A DNA stretch of 64,000 bases, taken from NCBI RefSeq assembly GCF_000204055.1, contig NW_006768785.1, forward strand, positions 593,958-657,957, read 5' to 3'. Shown one piece after another: positions 1-13,176 of the stretch; within the stretch, counting starts at the first letter, position 1; every line of letters begins with the position of its first letter. The notes under the pieces were generated by a model that saw only the letters and a program-made list of their open reading frames with translations, ran no database searches and was not told where the DNA came from. The DNA is from Melampsora larici-populina 98AG31 (taxonomy: Eukaryota; Basidiomycota; Pucciniomycetes; Pucciniales; Melampsoraceae). Position numbers and translations under genes: made by a program.

Positions 1-1087
1 ACGATTGCTGAAGGCTAAAAAGGTACTTGAACCCTGTTGTAATATTGGAAACTGCAATAAACACCAACGGTCTTTGTTCAAGATTGTCAATCGGATGTTA
101 AACAAAGATGAGGACAACAGCTTTGATGGCGTATTCGTTTCACCAGAGCATTGGAAGATGATCAAGGCTCTTACCAATGTGCTACACGTGGGTAGAGGTT
201 TTTTTCCTTTCAACATTGGGTATTTCCTTACTAATAGTTTATTCAATCGATTCAGATCTTCTATACCTCAACCAAGTGCATGGAAGGTGATGCTCCCAAC
301 GCAGCATTGGTCTTGTTCCAGTACACGACAATTGTCGGTGCCCTCAAAGCCATCAGATCCAACACTCCGTACGCTCGGCTAGCCAGCATGATCCGCATTA
401 TGATTGTTTGACTTGAAGATTATCAAGAAGAAGCTCTCCATTGTCATGCGATCATCATGGCAACTATGTTGAATCCAAAACTTCGAGGCAAATTTTTTGA
501 AAAACTTTTTCCTGAATGGAGCGAGTCAGCACACAATGTCTTGAAAGAAGTATATGATAATTTACTTCAAGTTCATCCCCCCACCGCATCCCCGACTCCA
601 AAGGTTGCTTAACAATCTGAGCTCACCGCTCATAACATATTCAAGGAGTGCAGCATTTTTGCTTCACAAACTGAGGCCGAAGAACCTGGTGATGCTGAAA
701 TTCACATGTGCGACGACAATCAAGACATATTGGATTGGTGGGCAGTGAGTTGAATCGATCTCTTTCTCTTCATTATTTTCCCCTTATCCTGACTTTTTTT
801 TTTTGCTTCGTCAGTGTCATGAGCGTCATTCTCCAACCTTGGCTTCACTTGCACGTGACTACCTTTGTTGTGTAGGTACGTCATGTGTCTGTGAGCGCAC
901 ATTCAGTGCTGCTGCAGATTTGATCACGGCTGATTGGGGTGGTTTGGCTTTGCACACAATCAAGCGCGCTGTGGGATATTGTGAGTGGCTTAAAAAGCAC
1001 TTCGTGCCCCCAGGAGATCATGGAGAAGCCTTGCGTATTGCAGAGAAAATAATGGGTAGGCAGAAGAAGAGTAAGAAGAGCTTTTAG
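1..1087 (+). pseudogene. hAT transposase relic (C-terminal half)
   Basis: A decayed plus-strand hAT-superfamily transposase entering from the window edge. A first block ends near 188 at a GT donor, and a matching acceptor lies at 254-255. The frame then runs on with an in-frame TGA at 409-411 and TAA at 610-612. The hAT C-terminal dimerisation block follows: the LDWWA motif ends at 744, a 70-bp GTGAGT...CAG intron occupies 745-814, and the next exon carries PTLASLARDYL, then CVCERTFSAAADLI and a conserved C-terminal EWLKKH. The WWxxN...LA..YL...S...ERxFS pattern is diagnostic of the family. The N-terminal BED finger and first catalytic Asp lie off the window. It cannot encode an active enzyme because of the two stops. 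The family call is confident; the exon limits are inferred. Confidence 0.85.
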
Positions 1088-1758
1088 TTATCGGGCAAGA
1101 AAGTAATCATTCATTACATCAAAATATCAAGGTTCAGCAGAAATTCAATGTGTCTCAATCATGTTGTTTCCCTCTTTGTACCCACCTTTCCTTAACTCTG
1201 AAGTTCCACCCTTTCTTAGTAGTATGAAACCAAAGGCGTCTGCCAGCTTTGTGAGAGCAATTTTCGCAACTTCTTTGGGTTGCGAGGAAAAAATTGTGTT
1301 GCGGTAAAATTGAGATCACCGCAACAAAATACAAACTTTCTGGAGTTCATTGCGCTCTCAGCGAAGCGCAATAGAACCATGCAGGGAGTTTTTTTGGGCG
1401 CAGCGCAATTTTTTGCTTTTTGCACTGCATTGCATTGTGGTTAGGCATTGCCCTATCCCTCTAGTCCAACCCTTGTTGGGATTTCAAGACTGCCCCAAGA
1501 TCATCCATCTGTCATATTTGATGATTCCCGAATATTTCACTCAAATATAGAGTCCGAGGCTTTACTTGACACCTACAACAAACTCCCTCCGCGACAGAAG
1601 GCAAGTGGTCCTTCAACTTGAGCTAGTTTTTGTATCCTGGTTGGGGTTTCTCCAATGACCTCTCTAATGACCTCTCTTGTATTTTTTTCCGTCCCTTTGT
1701 TTTTTGTGAAAGGGATCAAACACAAATAGGGAAGTTGTACTTTTCAAACTTGAGTTTA
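1088..1758. other. No gene recognised
   Basis: AT-rich sequence downstream of the hAT relic. Only short open frames without family resemblance are present. It may include the 3' part of the hAT element, but I could not find its terminal repeat. Confidence 0.4.
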
Positions 1759-2550
1759 GGGGCATGTTTGGTATGACTTACAAAAGTTTGTACCTTTTGA
1801 AAGCTACAAACTTTCTGACCCCGGAAAGTCGATTTTTGTTTCAAGATGACTTTTATCAAAAAGTCAACTTAAAAGTACAAAAAAGCCATAATTTGTTTGG
1901 CAGTGTATCAACTTCCTACACATCGACTTAAGTTTTCTCAATCATTGCACTCAACTCAAATGAAAAACGGACAGACCAATTGCAAACACAATGAACTTAT
2001 GATTGAATTCAAAACAACAACCATATGAGAAAAACTCCTTCGAATGAGGAACATTTGGGACATGACAATAAAAAGTTGACAAAACAACAAGAGTATGATC
2101 AATCAATGATTGATTTTTTGATAAGCTTTTGAAGAATGAGAACGCGTACAAATTGAGGAACAACTCAAGAACAGTAAACAGAGATTGACTTCAGTTGACA
2201 TCATAAAATTCAATCAATGATTGAGTATGAGCTTGTGATGAAACACACAAGAGTGGTTTTGGAAGATGTTGACGTGAAACGAAGGGAGGACAGGGGGTAT
2301 CAAAAAGGGAACTTGTTGTTATCAAAACAAAAGGAAGTCAAATGAAATCAGTTAGAATAAGCTACTTATTGAGAAAATAAGGAGCTCCTTGGGTCTTTAT
2401 TTTAAGTGACAAAATACACTACTTATTGGTAACATAAGTAGCTTTGAGAAGCTCTCAAAATTCCGTGCCAAACAGCCTTTTCAGAATCTGACTTTTGAAA
2501 GTCAAATTACAACGTGAGTAGCTTGAATTAAGCCACACCAAACGTGCCCC
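1759..2550. mobile_element. Non-autonomous DNA transposon with GGGGCA inverted termini
   Basis: The left end reads GGGGCATGTTTGGTATGACT and the reverse complement of the right end reads GGGGCACGTTTGGTGTGGCT, so about 18 of the first 22 positions pair. The 792-bp interior is AT-rich and has no usable reading frame. I could not see a clean target duplication, so the superfamily is left open; hAT or PIF types are possible. Confidence 0.6.
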
Positions 2551-3415
2551 AAGGCTTTTCCAATTATTTGTCTCATGTTTTTTCTTTCTGGCCCTTTGTA
2601 TTTATTAAAAGGAATTGATGATAATATTGCAAGGGTGATTCAATTCAATTGAAGGGCTCGGTAGAGTCGAGCAGAGCTGAGCAGCAATGTGAGAAATGCA
2701 ATTGAGGAGCAAAGTTTATTTGTTGCACTTAGTTCAAAATCCATAAGTACATTTGAGTCCTCATCTCCAGCAGATAGGACATCTTGGTAACTTGTTTGGA
2801 GGATTTTTTCTCTAACATGTTGTGAGCATAGAATTCAGGCCCGGTGATTGCTTTCAGTCATAAGGTCTTGAAGGGATGAATCTGGCATGATGTTTATACA
2901 ATCAATTACGGAGACAATGTTTTAAAAGATGTAGAGAAGAACAAATATCTTTTCCAGATCAGGGATGAAAAAATCTGAATGTAGCTGAAATCTCATACAA
3001 AATTGTCTTTGGAATGTTTGCGACTATTTGAATAAAATTGAATGCCTTCAAAGGTTCAAATGGGACAAAGAAAAATAACCTGTATCACATATAAAAGAAA
3101 AGAACACAACAATCATTTGATATTTCTCACGCTACTTGACTCTTTTACAAAATTAGACAGCTTGCATACTGTGATTGTATGTACTTATTAGAACAATGTC
3201 AGCACATGCACCCTTAATATAGTGCCAGATGCTTACATGCACACTTTTTGACTTGCTTTGTGAGCATCAAACATGTTTTTTGGCAGATCACCGTATCTAA
3301 TACTCATTATGCATCAAGGATTTTTTTGCCGCGCTCTGCGTTCACAAGAAATCAATGCAAAATTTCCAATCCTTATAGCATGATATGCATACATACTACT
3401 TGCATGCATTGAGGG
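2551..3415. other. No gene recognised
   Basis: Non-coding AT-rich sequence. The last 150 bp may hold an upstream piece of the neighbouring helicase relic, but it is too degraded to place. Confidence 0.35.
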
Positions 3416-4000
3416 ATGACTCTAATTGATAAGATCAATGGATTGGTTTTCTTTGGCAAGATTTTATGTGGAATGTTGAACATGGTAGCTGTCAACAAGG
3501 CATGTTTAAGCATGGTCAAAGGAGAGGAGTTGGTTTCATCATCAATTGACATCACGGATGAAGACTACAATGAACCGGTATCAACCAAGATCCTGCATTC
3601 CTGCAACTTCCTGTCTTTCCCTCGGCAGGTACCCACACTGTAGCAAGGTATGCCCATCATTTTGCTCAGAAATCTGAACTTGGCTGTGGGTTTGTGTGAC
3701 GATACAGTGATGATTCCTCAGATTAAGCTTTTGCAAGAGGGTAATGAAATGTTCTTGCTTCAAGTTCACCAACATCAATTTCCAATAGAAATAGTTTACT
3801 GTATGGCTATAAACAAGTCACAGGGGCAATCTCTCAATAAAGTAATAGTGTTGTTACCCAATCCAGTATTCTCACATGGTCAGCTCTACGTAGCATTGAG
3901 TAGATTCATGTCGGCTGTAGAGGTGCCAATAAGCACACTTGATACATTTGGAACAACCAGGACTGTCAGTGTTGTGCATCAAGCATCTATTAATGAATGA
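3416..4000 (+). pseudogene. Helitron Pif1-type helicase relic (C-terminal part)
   Basis: Two adjacent open frames match the C-terminal end of the Pif1-like helicase of Helitron RepHel proteins. The first (3416-3643) carries a DITDEDY then KILHSCNF stretch, typical of the segment before the last helicase motifs. The second (3650-4000) starts with PIILLRNLN and continues with [14 protein letters not shown] and [12 protein letters not shown], which correspond to helicase motifs V and VI. The frames are offset and separated by a stop, and the Rep nuclease and the ATP-binding motifs are absent, so this is a fragment. It shows that autonomous Helitrons have been active in this genome, which fits the three Helitron ends found further right. 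No Helitron terminus was recognised next to it. Confidence 0.85.
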
Positions 4001-5659
4001 TGTGGTGATTACAATTACATATATATGTGTTTAATAATTTTATATGTTGTGATGTTTGTTTTAAATGATTTGGTTTGCGGTGTGAGATGCTCAAAACAAA
4101 TGTGCCATCAAGGGATATTGTGACCAAAAGGCATTTGAGCTCCCATGGGGATTGTTTGATGTCACTTGCGCCAAGCAACTGATTGAAATTATCTCTGCAA
4201 TGTTTAAATATCACTGTGCTATGATTGTTTTTCTGTAATTGATGTACTAAACCTATAGCAGAACTGAGGCATGGAAAGTGAGTAAATTGAAATGGAGCAT
4301 GTGGAAGCTACATTGCCAAAAGGCGGCTGGCCGTCCAGGGTCTAGTCTAGATCTAATTGCGAAGTTGAAACAGAGACAGTAGGAGACAAAAATTGGGAAT
4401 TCTCATTGAAAACGGAATGTGGTGGCTTGAACAGCCCTTGATAGTTTGCCTGGTCTATCTCAAACTCTTCCATCTTCAAAGACTCAATAGAAGGAGATAA
4501 TAAATTGGAAACAATATTCTCTAGAAGGGGACCAGTGAAAGGAGTATCAGTAAAGAATACTGACGGATGATGGTGAAAAGCAGAACTAGGGGGGATGGGA
4601 TGCTTACTGATCTTGTTAGCTCTGCTCCCCTTTTCCCTTTGGGTTTGGGTCCAAATTGTCTTGCTTCATCCTCTTCACCAATAAGATCATGTCCAGTAAG
4701 TTGGATGTGTTACCCACAAAGGAATCAATCTTTTTATTATGTTTTCAAAGATTTGTCTGATCTTGCAACGTACACTCATTGAACGGCTCATTCTTGATCA
4801 GACTGCACTACGCCACACCTTGATCAACTGGATTCTGTGTGGCACCAAAAAACTTGGACCACAGCCCCAGCAAGTGGAATTCTTGCATGATATATGTTGT
4901 ACAGTATGGCGCCAGTTGTAGTTGGATCCAAAAAAAACTGACATACCTTTGTAGCCTAAAATGTTTGCAGAGGAACGGGCGCAAGGTGGGCTGAAATCTG
5001 GGACTAGTGTCTTTCATGTGTACGTCCATGTTTGGACATGTCAACTGCACTGGCTGGAATCCCAGGCTCAACCTTTGGGGCCTATCTGGTGGTGAAGGAT
5101 GCAACAGGAACTGGTCAGATCTGAATCCACTTGTTGCATCTCTAAGATATCACAACACCAGGTGAATGCCATCAGCATTGAGGCCAATCATTGCAATACC
5201 TTTCAAAAAGATCAATCTGGTTATTTGTAGTGCCATATAAGTTATTAATTGACTTTGAGAGCGATGAAGATTGACTAGATTCACTCTTGCAAAATTATGT
5301 TCAATTAATTTCACAAAAACCAAAGGGCGAGAAAAGATTAAAAAAGATGAGACACTCATTGGGAAAACCCAGCCAGGATACAAAAACTAACCTAAGTTGA
5401 TGGAGCAAAGGGGAAATAAATTGTAGACATTACATGGTCACCTGATCATTTTGTGTTCATGTCAGTAATTTCTCTTTTTGTCAACTCTCCCCTGGAATCA
5501 ATCAATTGTGGCAGTGGCCGTGGCACTGATCAATTAACTTGAACTTGAAGACCAAATCTAACTTGAACACAAGCAAAACCATCAAGACCAATCAAGAACA
5601 TCATCAACTATCTACTCTAGATCAAATACTCATTCAATCTGCAAAACAACTTAAAAAGT
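4001..5659. other. No gene recognised
   Basis: Contains only unconvincing open frames, including a 98-codon minus-strand one at 4808-5104 with no recognisable domain. No terminal repeats were noticed. Confidence 0.35.
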
Positions 5660-6310
5660 CATGACATCCTATCATCTTCTAAATCCACTTCTTATTTTTC
5701 AAAATTGACTTCATTACCTTTATCAAAACCAAACTCAAACCCAACAGAACTTCAATTTACTGCCAACAATTTAGATTCAGACTTTTACTTGATCATTTAA
5801 GTCCAATCAAAGATGCACTTAATCTGCCTCAACTTGTCTCAACTTGTGTTAATGCGTGTTTATGTAATGAAGCAATTGCACTGGCTCTGAGAGTTTGTGA
5901 ATCAGATATCAACATGTCCCTTCGGAATTCTCATCTATCACATGGTGTTTTACGTCAAATCGAATGAAAAATTGCTTTAGAAGCTTTACAAGATAATCTG
6001 ATCCATATTCTAAAAGATCAAGCCTTGAAGTTTCTTTCAGCAGTTTGAACCATTGGTGTCCTTTGAAATGTCAAATTTCTTCAATCAATTGATTTATCTT
6101 CTATCAAATCTCATACCTAACCTGCATTAAGGATCACTTTATTAACATCTTGATGGTCTTGTTTATCCAATGCACTTCAACAAGTTCAACACTTAACTAA
6201 TTTTTCACCTTCAGTAGTATCTTCAACTTCTAATCCATTTCATCTAGATCGATTATCATATGCTTCACTTCAATATAATGAAGATTGTTTAGAATGTCTG
6301 CGTAAACAGC
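5660..6310 (+). pseudogene. Cog8 (Dor1-like) Golgi tether subunit fragment, decayed
   Basis: Reading through stops in the frame beginning at 5773 gives a continuous helical protein: a segment with LNLPQLVSTCV, EAIALALRV, a QI/alternating-Leu helix, a TIGVL segment, then LRITLLTS and WSCLSNALQQ. That order matches the conserved middle of Cog8, a subunit of the conserved oligomeric Golgi complex that tethers intra-Golgi vesicles. Upstream, a second frame gives YFSKLTSLPLSK, also Cog8-like, so one frameshift lies near 5797. In-frame stops are TGA at 5965, 6046, 6064 and 6151 and TAA at 6118; the TGAs sit where Arg CGA would be expected. The gene is truncated after about 6310. The family assignment rests on pattern memory, not a search, and host-gene capture by a transposon is possible. 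Confidence 0.5.
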
Positions 6311-7080
6311 GTGTGGATTGGTTTGTTTCCATTGTAGTGGGTTCTTAGAGTGATGCTGAGCATTGAGAGCACACGCAAACAAGTACACTTCCTGCAAAGT
6401 GTGTAACGTTTCTCAAGAGACGGTAGGAGTCCTGAGCTGACAAAGGCTCTTTGTCTATGCCTGTTAAGTTTTGAGTAATGCCATAAACAGCACTCAGCAT
6501 TTTGTACATTAATAGATGAGCACTCTGCCGATGAGCTTGCGCTGTGCATGCCAAAGCTGCATGCCGCGCAGCCCAGCACCAATCTGTCATCAATCAAGGG
6601 ACAAGCTTTTTCAAAGCTTTGCTAACACGTCATGAGTATAGGATTCAGACCCAGTGTTATGGCTCTTCCCACTAGTGTTGCTGATATTGAATAGAAGATT
6701 GAGGCGATCATAGCGCACTCTGGCAGGGGCTGAGTTTCAAGAGCTGGCACGTGCTACTGGTAAGTTTGTTTCACGTAGAATCCTAACTTGGTTGAATTTA
6801 ACCAAGTGTTTATCCTTCTTTTCATGAAAGACAAACAAACAATGCAGCTCTGGCCATAACTACTACATGCGCTAAGCTTTCTCAAGTGGGGCTGATTGAA
6901 GCCACACTATGTTGCCATCCAAACACAGGTCAGTCAGCAATTCATTGGACATTTAAACAAGGGGTGTGTACATTTGAAGTTGTTACAACCACAGGGACAT
7001 GGCACAAGCAATACATGGCACGTGTACACAGGGACCAGGATAGGACAGTCTGAACGAAGTACAAGACTTACAAGTGGCAT
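6311..7080. other. No gene recognised
   Basis: Two overlapping minus-strand open frames at 6289-6597 share no recognisable domain and look like chance frames. A plus-strand relic that continues into the next feature may begin near 6900. Confidence 0.3.
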
Positions 7081-7736
7081 TTGAACAAACACCACACTAA
7101 GTTTCCCAGGGAAAGACATGTGCAACTTCCTGATTTTACACCGGCAATGCAGATGTCATTGGATGATCCATTCTGCAATTGTGGTGAGGCACAACAAGAT
7201 GGGCATGCTGACCTTGTCAAAGCGTTCATAGATGCATTCTTACTACAAAGAAGTGAAGAACTAGATGCATACCACAATAACTGAGACAGATGCTCCAATG
7301 GGTCACCCAGTACCATGGCAGGATCATGGATATTCAAAACAAAATTGCTGCTGGTAGGTTCATTTTCATGTGATTGGTTGTTTTTATAGCTCACTAAGCT
7401 GATGAAACTTCAGCTGAGGATTCATACAAGGTCCATGAATTGCTCAATTTATAGCATTATATCACATGGGTGTTGTAAGCCATGGAAAAGTTGGACCCCC
7501 AATCAAAGCATCAGCTTTGGGATACCCGGGTGTACCTTGATGAATGCTATGAACTTGGTATGGCTTTGGAGATCAGTTGGGAGAAAGTGACTGCCTGGTC
7601 AGAGGAGGAGTGGAGGTTATTATTTGGAGACCCAGTGATACAAGCTGAGGAGCCAGAGTTATATGAGGCAGGCAAGGACCAAGTATATGACAAGGTGTAT
7701 GACATGAATGGGGAAGTGCAAGTACTACATTGGTGA
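6900..7736 (+). pseudogene. Unrecognised decayed reading frames
   Basis: I do not recognise this sequence. Three blocks lie in line on the plus strand: about 6900-7080 (broken by a TGA near 7050), 7081-7284 (67 codons, rich in His, Asp and Gln, with a CNCGEAQ motif) and 7482-7736 (84 codons, acidic, with ISWEKVTAWSEEEWRLLFGD). The last block has the feel of a repetitive rust transposon protein tail, and its composition is more protein-like than the surrounding frames. No start codon context, intron border or partner domain lets me name it. It may be a captured gene or a transposon remnant. Confidence 0.3.
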
Positions 7737-9988
7737 ATATAAAAAATAGGTGTCATAATGATGAAATAAATATCTTTGGTACAAATCTTTGAGGAAATAA
7801 TAAATTTCTTTGTCCCAAATGCTGACCACACTGCTTCATTTGAGCATGCACCTGCTACTATTTGAGTGGCAAGGACTGAAAGAGCAATGAAACATCAGGT
7901 ATCTCAAGTGTCCCATTTGAAATACCTGATGCACCCAAAAACCCATCTTCACCAATGGCTATTTTCTCGTGATCAAATACCGCCACCAGCCGTCAAGATC
8001 AAGAGACTGATGATTCCAACCAGATTGGTGAAACATAGCTTCCATTGAATATGTTTCATCCAGAAAAAGTGCTTGCATTGGGCTATGTTGTATGATGTAA
8101 CAATACAGATTGGCTTTGGAACCTATCTAAATGAGAAACATGTTGTGATAATGTGTATTGTTGTGAAGAAGTGAGAGGTTACAACATTGTTAAGATTACG
8201 TAGATTAGTCAGCCATCACATGATGCCTTGTGATTTTAAGTAGGGACTTTGAGGTGAGTAACAAGCCACATCATTGTAAGGTGACATGATGCAAATCCGT
8301 TATCCCATGGTCCACAATTGGATGATCAGCAAAATCCCTGTGTGACTGACTGTGAGTCACTGGGACTTGCTTGATTTGACTTTGCAGTGATCAGAGTAGA
8401 GTAACCCACAACCAATCTGAAGCAACACGGATGGACACATGGATGGATGAGCATGCCCATTCTGTAGCTTGGACATCTAGTGAGTTGTTTAGTATCTTTG
8501 GAATCTAACACCACACTCTAACTATGTACCCTGTTATAAAGAAAACCGTGCATCATATATGGTGATTGCTTGTGTCCAGATGTCAGAGTCAAGAAAGTCT
8601 GTGAGATACCTACATATGGATGAAATCAAATAGGAGATTGAGTAAGTAGATACTTTGATACAATGAGAACTGTGACAAAGAAATTGTCTTCTCTTTGTCC
8701 CACGCAAGTGGGATACTGTGCAAGTCACCCACAGAAAACAGAAGATTTGATGCATGTTAGTTCAAAATTTATACGGTTGAGTTTGCATAAGGTTGCAAGA
8801 ATTGAGGATGAATAATTTCATTCATGTTCCGATTTGTGGAGAACCAAGCATTGCTTGGCTTAATCAGACTACATGATAAAGAAATGCATGTATTTATGGA
8901 AGCCCTGAGCAAGGGGGGTACGCCATGTCTAAAGTCAAAACACCAATTGTAATTGACAGTGGGGTGTCCGCCACTTTACATATACACATAATACAACAAG
9001 GTACTGGCGGCCAGCCACCCTCTGAAATTGAGTGGCCTGCCACCCTCTAGCATTTGACCGGGACGGTATTTGGCTGGCAATAGGCCGTCACCTCTGCATC
9101 TCTTGGTCCTTAAGGTGAACCTGTTTGAGCTTGGGATGTCCTCTAGTGTACCTCTTTTGACGGCGCGGACGCGCCCGCACAAGTTCAGCTTACCTGTGCA
9201 AGTCCTGACTGCAGTCCACGCAATGCACATACGCACATACAACTGTGTCAGCGATTAGTTACCTTGCCTAGCCGCACTGCTACCCATTTGGAATGCACAT
9301 GCCAGGCACTCAACATTTCCTACTGTCTGCCTCGAGTGAGCAACACACCAGTTTTACTGGCTGGCAGGACATTTCCTGAGCCAAGCCATCAGTCACCGCA
9401 ATGTCCCAATAGTTCCTTCAACTCAGTATAAAGCAGATGCCTTTGTCAGCCTCCTGATCATACGGTCTGACACATTCCTGCCACTTATGCCTAAAAGTTC
9501 GGTGCTTTTTTGACCGCTTAGCGCTTGGCTTATCTCACACTGCAAGCGAGTGTTTCCGCATGCTCAACAGATAACATTCAACACGTCAGCAAATGGGTTC
9601 CCTGTGACTGAACTGCAATGCCATGACTGCCCTCACTGCCATCATGTTCCCGCTCCTGCTACCGCTCCTGTCATTGCACAGCAATCAAATACTTGGAACC
9701 CAATAGCTGGGAGCTCAACTCAAGTTATACACACCCTTGCCTTCTTGTACACACATTTTGAATCAAGCTTTCAACACTGGAGCGCAATCATGGTTCCATG
9801 CTTCACCTGGTTTCATTGCCTACAGATTCCACCAGCACATTTGTAGCTTTATCATCACAATGTGCCAAATGGATTATACATTTTTTATTTCCACCTACCA
9901 TAGTCACAGCACTGCCAGTGCCAGTCAATCTAATCACATTTTCTACTGCTATCTGACCTGCTACACTTTCCCCCACTTTGGCACATAG
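7737..9988. other. No gene recognised; GC-rich patch near 9000-9260
   Basis: Mostly AT-rich non-coding sequence. At about 9005-9260 there is a GC-rich stretch with repeated GGCC/GCCAGCCACC words that is unlike its flanks and may be the end of an unidentified transposon. Confidence 0.35.
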
Positions 9989-10042
9989 TGAAAATGGTGC
10001 ACAATTGATAGCAAATGAAAATGGTGCACAATTGATAGCAAA
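9989..10042. repeat. Tandem duplication, 2 x 27 bp
   Basis: The 27-bp unit beginning TGAAAATGGTGCACAATTGA occurs twice in direct succession without a difference. Confidence 0.9.
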
Positions 10043-13000
10043 GATTGCATACATGTGAAGCAGGAAGCTTTAGAACATAATTAGCAAACAGAGAAGTTGG
10101 ATAGAGGTGAGTCAACATACTATTGACCTGCTCCCCACAAAGCCTGAAGCAGACATGATGTGTGATTGCTTAAGTGGTATGCTCAAGTAGACACTATGGT
10201 ACAGGCAGGTCAATGGTAACGACTTTACTGATGGTGATCAGTGCTCCACCACCCTCAAGTAATACTATTAAATACAGTTTTCCAGCTGAACATTAGCACC
10301 TGAAAATCCTAATCATGTACCAGGCTGGTTTTCATCCACAAGACTCCTTGGTCCCTCTTATTGCAGCAAAACACTTTCTTGATTTGTCTTAATTCAAGCT
10401 CTTCATGAGTTTTGCAAGTGGACCACACAGCAAGATTATATATGGTACAACACTTATCTGTCAAATTAACAGATAGGTATCTGTGCACCATGCTGACCAG
10501 ACATACTTACCCTCAAACACGATTCATACCATACCAGTGTATATTTGTTGTTTGAAAGTATGACCCCTTTCCCAAATATCCAGATCAAACCTCTTCATCT
10601 GTATCAGACAGTGAGAGTGGGAATTTGGCTGACTTGAGTGGTAATCTTTCTGATTACATCACTCCATCCCAACTGTTGCATGTGAAATGCACGCCCTGTG
10701 GCAGTGGGGTTGCGCAACAGCGGGTGAGAGCTATGGCCCTGGGTGCTCAAAAGTTTTTCAAATGGATATGAAGGAATTGTAAGGGGTTTTTGAAATGACT
10801 CCTTTGGCTCACATCCCTTTGGCTATGTGTCAAGGAGTTTTCAGAAGAAATGAAGATGGGTTAGATTGGATAAAGCTTCACTTGGATTTAATGCATTTGA
10901 TTCATGAGGTCCATTGCTTTCAAGACCAAATCAAGTTTCTCTTTTGACTTCTTGAGATCCAGTTGTTTACTTTCTGTATTCGTTACAAACCCTTTTTTAG
11001 CTTGCTCCTACTTCAGCTTCACTTAAATTTATTATTGGGAGAATTTTGGCTATCACTTATTTATTGTTAAGGTTTTGGTATTGGCAATTTTGTGAACTCC
11101 AAACCAGGTAGTTTTCAAGTTCTATCACCTCTGACAGGATCACTTCCATGACAGAAAACCAAATAGACCAGAAGCAAATCAGTTTCTAATCAATGGTGAT
11201 AAACAAAAAATTGATTCCTTTGAAGATAGGTACAGAATTAAGTCAATGGATAAGTTACATTGTACTTTCAATTGGTGATTTGGAGGTTTTTCCTATTTTA
11301 ATGTATCAATTATTCCGATGAATTTTCATGCAATTGTTGAATTTAAATGTTGATGAGCTGGTGAGCTGAGTCAAAAGCCACAATGGTATTTATACTGGAT
11401 GAGGGGAGGGTGACAATCATGATATAGCATAAAGTATTCAATTACCAAATGCCTTAATCAAGAAGATATACTGATTCAGATGTAGGAGCCAATACTTTTT
11501 GTTCACAACAATAGATGATTGGTGAGAGAAAGGGAGTTAGGGAAACCTGCTTGTTCCGTTTGTCCTTGTGCCGCGCAACATCAGGTGAGGTGGGGTGTGT
11601 TGAGGGAGTAGAGAAGAGCAAAGGCAATAGTGCTATTAAATGGTCAGGCTTGGCTACAATGTGTCAATTGAGGATTGTTTGAGACAATGCAGTGATGAAA
11701 GAGGCCATCTAATCAAAAAAGAAATGAAATAATTAAAGCAGGTAAATGGAGATCACCATGGTAATTGAAGTGGGTGGATGCTGTTCACATGAAGTTCCTT
11801 GGTATTGATACACAGAAGGCAACAAAAGGTGAGCCTTTCTGTCCAAGAATCAAAAGAGTAGCACATGTAGGATTCACACGGCAACAGTTGTGAAAAGGAA
11901 GTACTCTTCAGTGAAGTTGTGATGGCAAATTTGCACTTAAATTGTGAAAAGGATCCTGCCACCAAGGCAGGGCGCTATATGCACATCATAGTGTTTTGGC
12001 TTTACAGGCTGGAGAACGAACAATAAGGTATTGGTTTTGTTTTCTGCAGGGCAGTCTGTTGGATCGCTTTTGGACAGTGCTTCAAGGATTGGATAGGCAA
12101 ACAGATTGGCGTCCGAGCTCAAAAGGCATTGTCTCTTTGAACACAACCCACTCAAGCCCTGCATTCTGTTCATTGATGATGCTGGACACAATGGCACATA
12201 CACTGTAAGCTCAAGGAATACAATGTCAACTGTCAGCTTTCCCAGCCTTGTAATCTCATTGACCCATGTCATGCTATTCTCCCAGTGACAGACCCAGTGT
12301 TTTTGTTGCTACACTGTCTATTTGCAGAAATTTCCAACAACAGGAGCACTCAAAGTAATTTATAAACACTGCATTGAGATTGCATCAGTCATGGTCAATT
12401 TGTGTGGGAATTGGGTTTTTATATGACATGTATGTGATGATAATAGTGCACAGGCCTGTAGGGGGAAGACAAGTGTGAGTGGGCAATCCCTGCCTGGTTC
12501 TGAATGGATTACCTGGTCAAAGACGCTTGGGGTTCTGTGTTTGCCAAAATTGATCGAAAGTTCCTGGGTGTGGCATTGCATGAAATCAATTGGAAAGTAA
12601 GCAGGTGATGCTGTTAATGTGTCAGGGTAATAGCGCTAAGGAGACGTAGAGGGGTGAGGGACCAATTTGGTTTGGCTGGGAGACATGTTAGAACAAGGGT
12701 TGGGAGCTGGTTGCAGAGGTGACTCGGTGAGTAGCATATGTAGTGTGTGGTTTGGAACGATTGAAGCGTGTGACATGGCCAAATTTATCAGCAGTTGCAT
12801 CTCCACTTTTGAATGTCACACTTGGCTTGAAATCAAACAATCTCCAAAGCCAACAAGCTAGCTCTTCTCGTTCTCCCCGCTCTTGGGAAACACCAGATAT
12901 ATTAACCAAAATTGACAAACTTACTCCAAAATCCAACGGTGAGGCATCTCAAAGTCAAAAAGCTGGTACAATGATCCCTACTGCTGTCACCATTGGCCAA

Positions 13001-13176
13001 AAAAGAAAAACAACACAGCCTCATTAAAGCAACAAGTAGCCCGACAATCCCGAACTCACATCGGTCTCACCCATCAACTAATTGTGGTCTAAGGGGCATA
13101 AAACATTCAACAATACAATCAACAAACATTAAAAGTCATACCAATTGATTTTGTCTACCAGATTGATAGCGACCCA
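10043..13176. other. No gene recognised
   Basis: About 3.1 kb with scattered short open frames on both strands (for example 11937-12272 minus, 12106-12288 plus and 12743-13027 plus), none with a recognisable domain or splice pattern. No inverted termini were noticed. Confidence 0.35.

Noticed and set aside
7482..7736. KDZ transposase tail
   Set aside because: The resemblance was a vague impression only; no diagnostic motif could be pointed to.
11937..12290. Overlapping open frames on both strands
   Set aside because: No recognisable domain, no splice pattern and mutual overlap.
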